From: Chara braunii
Lineage: Eukaryota > Streptophyta > Charophyceae > Charales > Characeae
Direction of reading: 5' to 3'
DNA length: 39,740 nucleotides
NCBI GenBank assembly: GCA_003427395.1
Contig: BFEA01000029.1
Span: forward strand, 3,244,694 to 3,284,433
In this document: in pieces, positions 30,368 through 39,300 of the stretch
Layout: the number at the start of each line of letters is the position of its first letter
Position numbering within the stretch: the first letter of the stretch is position 1
Notes under the pieces: generated by a model
The model's input: the letters and a program-made list of their open reading frames with translations, nothing else
Told to the model about the DNA's origin: nothing
The model's database searches: none
Position numbers and translations under genes: made by a program

Positions 30368-30531
30368 CTTGATGTTCCACGAGAAACATCAAGCGCCAAG
30401 CTTTGGCAATGCACCCGACCGCCACCCTTGGCCAGGCGCAGCCTCGATGTGTCTGTATACAGCCATTTACAACTGCCTGTTCAAAACGAACGGGCGAAGT
30501 CCCATCAGCCCCTAGAACCTTGTAGGGGCTG
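30368..30531 (+). repeat. Hairpin pair in the A position of a partial arm
   Basis: CTTGATGTT/AACATCAAG (30368-30393, perfect nine) and CAGCCCCTA/TAGGGGCTG (30506-30531, perfect nine). A GCCTGTTC/GAACGGGC stem lies between, near 30476-30495. Loops are 8, 8 and about 5 bases. Confidence 0.85.
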
Positions 30532-30954
30532 CATCTCTACCATGGCCTCGTCCATATTCGCAGTCGTTTTTTTTTTCCTTTTTAACTTTTTTTTCCCAAA
30601 CAGCGCCTACACCTGGGCACTAATAGTGGCAAGGCCCATGCACCCATAGATAGCTGCTGGCCGTTTTCAATTCACGAACAGGCGCAGCTATTCGCGCCCA
30701 CAACATTTAGAGGGGAAAGGATAACTAAAAGAAACAAACAAACAAATACAAAACTAAAATTCAAAAAGAAAAAAAAAAGAAAAGCAAACTTGCAAGGGGG
30801 AGGGAACCGACCTACCTGAAGTACACGTTCAGCCACTATCAGGTAAGGTCTACGCCCCCCCTGTCTCTTCTCTTATTCTCTCTCTCTCTCTCTCTCTCTC
30901 TACACCCGATGATCTCGACCATTCGTCGTGAAATGGAAACCACCCAAAGCGTGT
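30532..30954. other. Spacer with T and A runs and a TC microsatellite
   Basis: No gene. There are T-rich and A-rich runs, and (TC)n spans about 30878-30900. Confidence 0.7.
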
Positions 30955-31092
30955 GCAGAGAGTCCCTTGTAACTCAAGTACAAGGTCTCAAAACCCATGT
31001 TTGGAACATGGCCGCATTTCCGCTGCATATTCATTCCATTTCGCTCATCCTGCAGATGCAGGAACCAGCCCGTTCGTTGAAAACGAACGGGC
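30955..31092 (+). repeat. Four perfect hairpins in 130 bases
   Basis: CCTTGTA/TACAAGG (30965-30985), CCATGTT/AACATGG (30995-31011), CCTGCA/TGCAGG (31049-31062) and GCCCGTTCGTT/AACGAACGGGC (31068-31092). All are perfect and none shares its stem with another. Loops are 7, 3, 2 and 3 bases. Confidence 0.9.
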
Positions 31093-31249
31093 ACTTTTAA
31101 CAAAATCACGAAAACAAAAATCTGAACAAAAAAAAAAGAAATCTAAATGAAAAAAGTCTAACTAAAAACCTAAGGCGAATCTTCGAGAAAAAAAAAAATA
31201 AAAAAATAAAAAAAAAAATTAAAAATTGTTGCAGAACTGCGTTGTCGGT
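31093..31249. other. A-rich spacer at the arm junction
   Basis: Mostly A runs. It separates the left-type partial arm from the innermost module of the large right-type arm. Confidence 0.6.
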
Positions 31250-31275
31250 GCGAATACCCTTACAAGGGTATCCGC
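31250..31275 (-). repeat. Invariant 26-bp hairpin, copy 3
   Basis: The exact reverse complement of 8340-8365 and 10318-10343. It marks the inner end of the right-type arm that runs to 36403. Confidence 0.9.
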
Positions 31276-32579
31276 CTTGGTTTTTGCAAGCGACAGAAAA
31301 TAGTGTGGTTTAGAGTTAAGTATACCGCACTGGGCGCGGCTGCGTCTGTAATTTACGTTGACAGGATGGTTGACCACAATAGCGAGTGCGTGGGCGCACA
31401 GGTTTAAGGCGCGCGTGATTCTTTTCTGTTGTTGATCGCAAAGTCGGCCTAGACCTCGGCCGTTTTGCTTGGTGATATTATCATTATTTATTTAATCTTG
31501 ATTAAGCAAGAATTAAGGATATTTTCTTTTGGTACTTTTTGACCAAGTCAAGCACGCGTACGGAAAAACGACCCCGACAACGGCATCGGAAATAACGCCG
31601 CGATTTCGTACGGTGAGCCGGATGTTGTAGGATGGTGCGCGGGGTAATTATGGCATGATATAAGCCAGCCGGCGCGGGGACTGGGAGCCGCGCAACCGTT
31701 CTTGTTGGCCCAAAAGCGCCGCGCCGCACTGCCTTGTATGGTACTCTGCGAGCGCTAGTCTCAGGCTTGGGCATATCCCTATAGGCTACGGCATTGGGTT
31801 GACACTATGGAGGTTCGGGGATTGAGGCTAGCGGGGCGTTGACGCAGCGGCANCGGAGTAGCGTGGAGCAAAACCTNAGGGGTTGAGGGCCCAACGGGGC
31901 TATCCCCCTCAGTTTTTGTTAAGGGGCGAGGCGGCGGGCCCGACCCGCGGGGGAGGCAGGGTGTTTGTAGTTCCTCCCCTTTTTCTAGCCGGTTTTGTTT
32001 TTTTTATTATTATTACTACTATTTTNTTTTATTTTATTTCCATTAACGGTCCCGTTCCACCTTGGGACACGGTACCGTGTTAGCGCCCAGGGGTACGAAG
32101 GGCCTATGGGAAAGGGCAGACCAACGAGTCACCAAAGTATAAATAAAGGAGGAGCCCCTAGCCATTCGTTCGTATCTATGGTAAGCCGCACGGAAGCGCT
32201 GACTCCGCGCGTTATGTAAGGTCTGTGGGAAGCCTGAAGACTGGAGAAGGCAGTTAAGCAGTGGGCGCGGGTCCGGTCGGGCGGAGTAAACAATGCCACA
32301 GAGCGACAGGCGATGGGCGCTGGCGCAGAAGAAGGACTGGGCACTGCAGAGGCCAGCGGAACAGCGCGGGCAGCGGCAAAAGCAAGGCAAAACAGGGGAT
32401 CACGTGAACTTGGGTGGGATGCTGCGGTAGGTGCAGAGAGCCGGGCACCGGCGAAGAGCGGGGGGGGGCGAATGGAAAGACCCGTCATCGGGCGCAGGAA
32501 GTACCGGTCGGCACAGACCGCGAGCGGAGGAGGCAGGCGGCAGCGGGCGCAGCAAGCGAGCGCTAAAGTGCCGAGGTAG
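31276..32579 (-). repeat. Inner arm module, right-type
   Basis: Reverse complement of about 7000-8340 with divergence. Landmarks in order: TTAAGTATACCGC, GAGTGCGTGGGCGCAC, GGCGCGCGTGATTC, GATTGAGGCTAGCGG and GAGGGCCCAACGGGGCTATCCCCCTC. After these come a TATTATTATTACTAC run and GGTACCGTGTTAGCGCC. GC-rich, with several N. Frames on both strands are composition artefacts. Confidence 0.65.
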
Positions 32580-33640
32580 GAAAGCAGAAGCCGACGGGGA
32601 GGACGAACCGGGTCGGGATTCTGCNCAGGGTACGTGCNGGGAAGGTGAGTGGGCCATGGCGGAAGTGGGAAGGAGCNGGAAGGGGCAAAGAACGTGGAGC
32701 CCGCCCGTTCCTTGAGGAAAATGGGCGGGGAACGAGCCAATTACAAGGTTTCTCTGTAGGGCGAATTCGATAGGGGTGTTAGATTTAGATGAGGATTTGT
32801 AGATAGGGAGATTAGTAAGGAAGTTAGTGCACGGAGGTTTTCAGAAATGGAGATGGCCGGAAGGAGAGGTTAAGTATCTCGCCTGTCTCTCAGTGAAACC
32901 AAGCGATAGGGAAACTTAAACAGGGTTTTTTATGATGGGCGAGTCCGAATCTATGATCGGAATAGGACGAAAGTCAGTAAAATTAGCGTTAGTGGGAAAA
33001 GGTTNATGCGNCGGGGCTNTNNCGAGGAATAAAGAAGAAGAAGNGAGGGAAAATGCATAACTCATGCATTTTCGGACGAAATCAGGAGGGTGGAGTTGCG
33101 AGTTAGGGGCGTTTAGTGATTGCGAATTAGACTATGCAGCCGGATTCGGCTATGGGTTAGTAAGATAGAAAGTAGATGAAGAATGTGTCGCGTGGAGCTA
33201 TAGAGATGGCGGAGACGAGGAGTGAGAGAACGAGATCTCACTTGATTCTTGAGGGAATCGAGTGAAGGAAGATGGTAAATTAGTGTTTTGGCCCGAGGCG
33301 AGCATGATGACGCACTNCGTTTCGGTGTTAGTANTATANGACTCAAGTTAGTGAGGACGTGAGCTGCGCGGAGNGGACGGAAGAACGAGGAAGGAATGAA
33401 CGAACCTGGACNTGAATACACGCCGGACACATGCAGAAAAGAGGGCGTTGAGAGAGTTTTGAGGGCGGGCGGTGTCAGATTTGTTGTTAGATTTAGTAGT
33501 AGATAGGTAGATTAAGGAGTTATTATAGACTGAGTTAGTAATCAGAAAAGTTGCAGGGGAATAGTTAGCTTTTGCAAAAAAAAAAAAAAAAAAGGAGGAT
33601 GAATCTAATCGCATATGCGATCAGATTCATTCATTTTTTT
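32580..33640 (-). repeat. F module, right-type, with several hairpins
   Basis: Stems are CCCGCCCGTT/AATGGGCGGG (near 32699-32727), GAAAATGCAT/ATGCATTTTC (33049-33073, perfect), TCACTTGATT/AATCGAGTGA with one G-T pair (33238-33264), and a GAATCT/AGATTC stem around the palindrome ATCGCATATGCGAT (33598-33631). TTAGTAAGGAAGTTAG-type tracts mirror the CTACTAACTTCC tracts of the left arm. N bases are frequent; no gene. Confidence 0.75.
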
Positions 33641-34540
33641 TTTATTCTGTTGAAAAGGTAGTGAGAGGACAGCCGCGAGGCTGAAGACTTACCTGTTGGT
33701 GGGCGGGGAGTGCAATGAACTATGAAGGAGGAGCCTACCTGTGGTCGATGTGCCGTNCTTCCTACCAACTGGCAGAATAGTAACAAGNGGGGGCCTTGTA
33801 CTTATCGACTGATCGAGGTACTATCGGGCAGCCNACAAGAGTAGCGAAGAACGGAGGAGGGGGCGAGGTCGCAGACTTACCCCAAGGCCAGAGCCTGCTT
33901 ATTNCACGAAGNCGAAGTAGATTGGGGCCGACCGAAGAGACTGTAGGCCTTGCTAGCTATTGGTCGGGGGGGGGGCTGCTCGTCACTCCGGGTGACTATC
34001 TGCAGACTAATAGCAAGAGCAAAGATCGGACTTACCTTTGGTTTGCTGGTTGTGACCACCTGTGGCAAACCTTGGTTACTCGTATAAGCGGGTGCGGCGG
34101 ACGGTGTTTGGATCCGGCGGTCAGCCCGCACTCGGCCGTCCGCTTGGCCGTTCAAGCTAGTCCACGGGTTTGGAAGGCTTATCAGTTCGGCCGGTGTGCG
34201 CCGCATCTTGATGTGTGAAACAGTAAGGAGCGGATTGTGGCGTAGTAAGCGGCCTGCTGACTAATGTGAGGCCTAGTTGCCTGATGGTCAGGGTGCCATC
34301 CACCTCTTCCACTAGCTGCAAGCGAGCCAAGGACCTGGAGTGTTGAGGACTGATGCGTTGTTCGACCAGCTGGATGGAGTAGTTGACAGCGGGTCATAAA
34401 CTCGTGGGCTTATAGGTGGCCATAGCACCTAGAGTTGCAGGAACTGCGGAGAGGCTGCGGTTGTTGGGAGGGCTGTTGCCATGGATTGAGAGGTCGTTAG
34501 GGAAGTCAACAGCTGGTGGTTTGACGTCAGTTGACTAGCG
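33641..34540 (-). repeat. G module, right-type
   Basis: Non-coding. The phrases GACTTACCTGTTGG, GCCTACCTGTGG, GACTTACCCC and GACTTACCTTTGG recur roughly every 60-180 bases, followed by GTTGTGACCACCTGTGGC. The position mirrors 4621-5450. Open frames here (for example 33796-34218) run through N bases and have no domain. Confidence 0.5.
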
Positions 34541-35077
34541 GTGGCGGGTTTTGGCCGCCATTGCGGGGCCCTCACGCGCGTCAAGGGATCAAGGCCCTCT
34601 CACGCGAGTTTGAGTGAACCACTCTTGGATTTGAGAGACTCACATCTTTCTTTTTCTACCCTTCTTACTCTCAGTCTAAGTCCTTGGTTACGAAAGGAAG
34701 GCGGCAGGCGGGATCCCAACCCGTGAATCCGCGTCAAGATTCTGTGGGGAGTCTACCCACCGATTGTTGGAGCTCTGTCGGAACTCAGGAGGAGTTCTGG
34801 AGGCAGGGAACTTTCAGGTATACTATCTTTCATTTATATAACCTACTATCACCTATGTTTACCTATCTCCCTGCAGTATGACTATTGTATGCATGCGATT
34901 GTTCCTATGATTATTACTTGCTTTCAGGATTCAATCAGATCAAAGGGGAAAAATGTGTGAGAGTAAAGCATAAGTTTCAGTTTATTTATGTTTGAAAGCA
35001 GACTAAGACATGAACTGGGGGAAGGTGGGAGGAAGGTAGTCTTGAGTCTTGCATGCGTTTGGAAGGCTCAACCAAAG
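34541..35077 (-). repeat. K module, right-type
   Basis: GGCCGCCATTGCGGGGCCC, AGGCGGGATCCCAACCC, CCCACCGATTG, GGAGTTCTGGAGGCAGGGAA and CAGGTATACTATC mirror 4190-4460 in reverse complement and match 12400-12470 directly. Confidence 0.75.
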
Positions 35078-35817
35078 CCTGAGCATTGTTTTTATGGTGA
35101 ATGGCTCAGGGCTGTGTTTATTTGACTTTTTTCTGAAGGACCAGGTATTATTTACATGGTGAATGGCCTGGTTGCTGTGTTTATTTAGTTGTTTTCTGGG
35201 GGACCAGGCATTGTTTCCACGGTGAATGGCCTGGTTGCTCTAGTTAACTCTGGGGGTTTGCCTGATTGAAGGAGTTTAAGTTCTTGTTTATTCTGAGGGA
35301 GGATTTTTTGTCTAAGGCTAAGCATTGTTTCCATGGTGAATGGTTTAGCCTTAAAACCACGCACATAAATTAAACTTAGTATAAAGAAAAGTACTTTATG
35401 TATATTTGCATGTGAACTGGCAGCTGCGCATTGTTTCTACTGTGAATGGTCCAGCGTTAAGCCATATGATTAAGAAGAAAAAAGGGAAAATACAGAGTAT
35501 AAATAAAAATTATTTGGGCAAGCTGAACATTGTTTCTAATGTGAATGGTTCAGTCCCCTGCCCATATTTGTCCTTTCTTTTTTGAAAACAAAGTCAGAGA
35601 AATACTAAATCTTTGGATATTAATCAGGTCAGGGCCACTAGGCATTGTTTCCATGGCGAATGGTCTAGTCATCTGCCCAAAAGAAGAAAGAAGTAGTTGT
35701 GTTTCCCTGGCGAACAGCCTAGTCATCTACCCAAAAGAAGAAAGAAGTAGTCGTGCAACCTGTTCGTGTATATCATAAAGACAAGTTGGGCATTGTTTCC
35801 ATGGCGAATGGTCCAGC
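35078..35817 (-). repeat. A' array: nine hairpins, inverted counterpart of A
   Basis: Units are at 35078-35110, 35140-35172, 35213-35235, 35313-35353, 35423-35455, 35523-35553, 35637-35669, about 35698-35727 (degraded) and 35784-35817. The loop is near CATTGTTTCCATGGYGAATG. Stems: CCTGAGC/GCTCAGG, ACCAGG/CCTGGT twice, TAAGGCTAA/TTAGCCTTA (perfect nine), GCTG/CAGC, CTGAAC/GTTCAG, ACTAG/CTAGT and AGTTGG/CCAGCT. Unit order and stem identities mirror the A array, which supports descent of both arms from one ancestor. Confidence 0.92.
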
Positions 35818-36114
35818 TCTATGTCTTATGTAAGATGGGTATAAGGATTCAAGAACTTGAAGATTCACGAACTATTTATAAGGAATGAACTTGGGATGGT
35901 GGGAGTACTTACATTCGTGGTTTGGTTTGCATTTGATTGGATGGGATGATTAGTTTGTTTGGGTTTCAGTTTTATAGGTAGTTGCTTAAGTTGCTCGCCA
36001 CGTGCTAGAGTCATATGAGTTAGTCTCAATTCCTGCATTTTCTGTGATAACGTTTTTTTTACTTGGGTCAATTCCTGCATTTTCTGAGATTTTTTCTTAC
36101 ACTTGGCTTTGTAT
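35818..36114 (-). repeat. Spacer between A' and B', mirror of 3061-3310
   Basis: Non-coding. GCTCGCCACGTGCTAGAG and AATTCCTGCATTTTCTG (twice) are reverse complements of phrases at 3040-3140. Confidence 0.7.
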
Positions 36115-36403
36115 AAATCTTGGCAAGCTACTTTTCCTACGGGAAGCGCTGCCGAAATTTCTACAAATCCAAGAAGTGAGTCAACTTTTGACTTGTCAGA
36201 GTTCAACTTGTCTTTTCCATATATGGATTAGTATAAATATGGAAAATCTCATTTTCTAGAGGTAGTGCTGCCCAAATTTTTACTAGTTCAGGGAGTTAGA
36301 CAAAATTGGACTTTGAGAAGTTAAAGTTATTCTCGAATTCTGGACCTCGCTTTGTATAAATTTTGGGAGAGCACTTTTCTTGAGGGAGTGCTGCCGAAAT
36401 TTA
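36115..36403 (-). repeat. B' array: three hairpins, then abrupt truncation
   Basis: Units lie near 36115-36172, 36235-36280 and 36354-36403. Inner stems include CTTTTCC/GGGAAG inside AGC/GCT (unit 1) and AGCACT/AGTGCT (unit 3). The left arm has five units here, and beyond them a linker, E and T modules. In this arm all of that is missing and Gypsy pol sequence starts at about 36404. Confidence 0.85.
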
Positions 36404-37246
36404 TCACGGCGCCTAGTGCCCAATGTCCATCTAGGTACGATCCTGCCCATGGAGGCAGAGTGGGCAGAGTCAGGTACGAAGATGGACTGGAAGTGCGTAG
36501 CCTGCGGTAAGGTGGATTTGATGGTGAAGGGTTCCAAGTGCGCAGCAATGGTGGACACCGGGGCAGAGATGAACATTATTCGGGAGGCGGACGCGATCAG
36601 ATTCGGGCTGGATATAGACCGTTCTGACTGCGGTATTCTGCATGGAGCCAGCTATAAGGCTATGTTTTGCGGGACAGCCTCGAATGTGCTCGTCGAGGTT
36701 GGAAAGGTGAAGGCAAGGGCATGCTTCTTCATAATGCCAGACGTGGACAATGGAATCCTCATGGGGAGGTCATTCCTAAGCAGGACAGAGACCGTGATGT
36801 TCAACAAACATGATGGGANGTTGATCCTCCTCTTATGCGATCCTGCCTGCGGGAATTATGAAATAATTACTTGCAGGAACACCGGGCCAAGGAGTATAAG
36901 TTACTGGCCCAATCCAGGTTTATTCACAATCGAGGAGTCGGAAGGGAAGCGCAGGAGGCTCTGNGCAGATCCCGAAGCAGGAGAGAGGGTGGAAGCATTT
37001 TCCCTCAGCTTGTCAGATGTTGGGAAGGCCATGGACCTGGTGGCCGCGCATGAGATGGCAGATCCGGATGCCATCNAGGCCTTGAGGGAACAAGTTTTGG
37101 AATGCCCTGAGGCAGGAACGTTGGAATTGGTATATCGGCTCCCANGCAGCGGAGGGAACCCTGCATCGGCGCAAACACAATCCGTGAGTCGGCCTTTTTT
37201 AGGGGACGGCTCAGGCAGGGTTCCCAAAGGCGGTACAAGACGGTAG
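36404..37246 (+). pseudogene. Retropepsin-like protease region of Gypsy pol
   Basis: The frame is open from 36380, but codons before about 36404 are hairpin-array sequence. The aspartic-protease motif MVDTGAEMN has its Asp codon at 36554-36556. About 70 residues on comes NGILMGRSFLSR, resembling the flap and ILG-like end of retroviral-type proteases. A Cys pair (CVACG) precedes the motif. The frame stops at 37244; a neighbouring frame carries the continuation (YKTVDKKYRPVPIL), so a single indel lies shortly before the stop. The protease would release the pol domains from the polyprotein. Identification is confident; function is lost. Confidence 0.85.
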
Positions 37247-37431
37247 ACAAGAAGTACCGNCCGGTACCCATTCTCGTTACAGAGNACGAGGANGCATATT
37301 ACGAGAGGGAACGAGGGTTGATTCGANGAATGAAGGAAANTGCTTTAGCAGGGCCATGTCGTATCAACGAAGGGAACNAGAAGAAGTTGATCATAGGGGA
37401 GTCTGATTTCCTGCTGCCTCATTAGCGAACG
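37247..37431 (+). pseudogene. Protease-RT linker of Gypsy pol with one nonsense codon
   Basis: The frame continues with KKYRPVPIL, YYERERGLI, LAGPCRI and SDFLLPH, then TAG at 37423-37425, then RTLMVELMKRKHRAYAF. The stop has the form expected from CAG to TAG. Five or six N bases make several codons uncertain. The segment links protease to RT and has no catalytic motif. Confidence 0.75.
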
Positions 37432-38319
37432 TTGATGGTGGAATTAATGAAGAGGAAGCATCGCGCCTACGCGTTTAGTGACGAGGAACGTGGCAGGCTG
37501 GATGTAGACAAGATACCCGTGATCCGCATCCACACCGTGCCACACGAGCCTTGGAACATGAGAGGGATGCGATATCCCAATCCTGACGAGGAAAGGAAGG
37601 TGNTGGATTACCTCGACGGCAAGATACATACTCACGTCGCCGACTATTCAAGTGGACCGTATGCGTCCCCGTGGTTCTGCTTTATTAAGCCTAACGGGAC
37701 GCTGCGGTGGGTGCAGGATTTGCAAAGACTGAATGCAGTGACCGTGCGAGATGCTGGAGGACTGCCGAATGCAGACGCGTTGTCGGAATCCTGTGCTGGA
37801 AGGCCTATAATTTTGCTTATAGACCTTTATTCAGGATACGATCAGTTCCCAGTCTACCCGCCGGATAGGCCGGTGACGGCTATGCACACGCCGCGAGGAT
37901 TAGTCCACATGAACGTGGCCCCACAAGGGTGGACCAACGCAGTAGNAATGGTCCAACGGGCCATGATTCGGGCCATGCAGTCAGTCAGCCCCCATATCAC
38001 NCAGCCATACATTGACGATTTGGCAGTGAAGGGGCCGACAATGAAAGAGAGCGACGAAGTCTCGCCAGGGGTAAGGCGCTTTGTCTGGAAACACATCCAG
38101 GACCTCGAAAAGGTCCTGAGCCTGCTCGAAGAGCATAACCTCACCGCAAGCGGGGCCAAATCCAGACATTGCATGAGGGAAGCGACTATCTTGGGGATCG
38201 TCTGCAATGAGAAGGGCCGAAGGCCGGATGTGAAGAAGACGGACAAGATTACTGAGTGGCCAGTTCCGTTCCACTCAATAACTGATGTCAGGAGCTTCCT
38301 TGGTAGGTGTGGATTTTGA
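37432..38319 (+). pseudogene. Reverse transcriptase of Gypsy pol
   Basis: It would copy the element RNA into cDNA. RT blocks in order: SPWFCFIKPNGTLRWVQDLQ, RLNAVT, LLIDLYSGYDQFPV (first catalytic Asp), TPRGLVHMNVAPQGWTNA, and QPYIDDLAVKG, the YIDD form of the YxDD catalytic box at 38008-38019. Then come LEEHNLTAS and TDVRSFLGRCGF (thumb and connection). The frame ends with TGA at 38317-38319, directly before RAFVKNFA. A Trp codon (TGG) is the likely ancestral state. All catalytic residues visible in the RT core are intact. Confidence 0.93.
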
Positions 38320-39300
38320 AGGGCCTTCGTCAAGAACTTTGCCACTAAGACTGAACACCTGAGGAAGTTACTCCGTCAGGATCAGGAATGGGTATGGGGT
38401 GACGAACAAGAAGAGGTGGTGGCAAAAATGAAGGAGGAATTTCGAGAAGGAGGGTTGGTGTTAGGAGCGCCAGATTATGACGCCATAGAGACGCGACCCT
38501 TCATTGTCGAAATGGATGCGGGACCGACTGCCTTAGGGGGAGTTCTAATTCAGGCAGACATGGAAGGAAAGGAAAGACCCTTGCGATTTGAGAGCCGAAC
38601 TCTCTGTACGACGGAGAGGAACTACTCTCAGTTCAAGAGGGAGACCCTTGTTGTCCTCCACTGTCTGCGAATCTTCCGGAACTATATCTTCGGCAGGAGG
38701 TTTATTTTGAGAGTGTATCCGACCGCCCTGGCCTACTCTCTAAGGAATTTCGTTCCATCGGATCCGACGGTTGCCAGATGGCTGACGTACATCAGGATGT
38801 TCAATTTCGAATTGCAACGGATTCCTGGTAGTAAGAACCGGGCGNACGGGCTGAGTCGGATCAACTGGGATAAGCAGGAAGGGAAGGCGGTGGAGAATAC
38901 TCCCCCAGTTGATGGATTTCTGGATCAGGAAGAAGATGTTCGTCTTCATATCAACAAATGGTCGTCGCGAGTGCCCAGCTGTGTAGGCTATCCTATATGG
39001 CAAGCGCCAAACGGGTATGAAAGGAGGAATGAGCTAGTCCTTAAGCCCTTTGAGGAAGAAGATCTCTGGGGCGGTAAGGATGTTCAGTGGATGATGGAGC
39101 TAGCGTTGGCCAGCTCGCATAGCCTGGTGGAGGACATGAGAACGATTGAGGAAGGACCNGGCCAGGTAGAACGGCATGAGTCTCCTCGTCAACACGTTAT
39201 TGCAGGAAGGCCTCGACCAGTCAGGCTCGTTGAACTCGACAGGAAACGTGGACGAAGTGCCCGAGAGCTAGGACGACGAGTTCGAGGAAGGAGAGATTAA
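38320..39300 (+). pseudogene. RNase H region of Gypsy pol
   Basis: Same frame as RT after the TGA. IVEMDAGPTALGGVLIQ (first catalytic Asp), RFESRTLC, and ERNYSQFKRETLVVLHCLRIF (catalytic Glu) are intact. The third position reads RVYPTAL at 38710-38730, where related elements have an Asp before a His or Pro; here it is Tyr (TAT at 38716-38718). The fourth Asp falls in a codon with an N (NAC near 38845). RNase H would degrade the RNA strand during reverse transcription. The frame stays open to 39298-39300, but after about 39150 it leaves the true coding phase. Confidence 0.85.

Noticed and set aside
29907-30515. 202-codon plus-strand frame
   Set aside because: It runs through B-like hairpins and the CTTGATGTT hairpin, has no recognisable domain, and begins inside a repeat.
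32129-32740. Opposing long frames in GC-rich sequence (203 codons minus, several plus)
   Set aside because: Overlapping open frames in several phases are expected from the GC content; N bases lie inside; it is an arm module copied from 7000-8300.
36380-36403. Open codons before the protease counted as Gypsy coding sequence
   Set aside because: These bases are the last B' hairpin (AGCACT/AGTGCT); the frame is open there only by chance.
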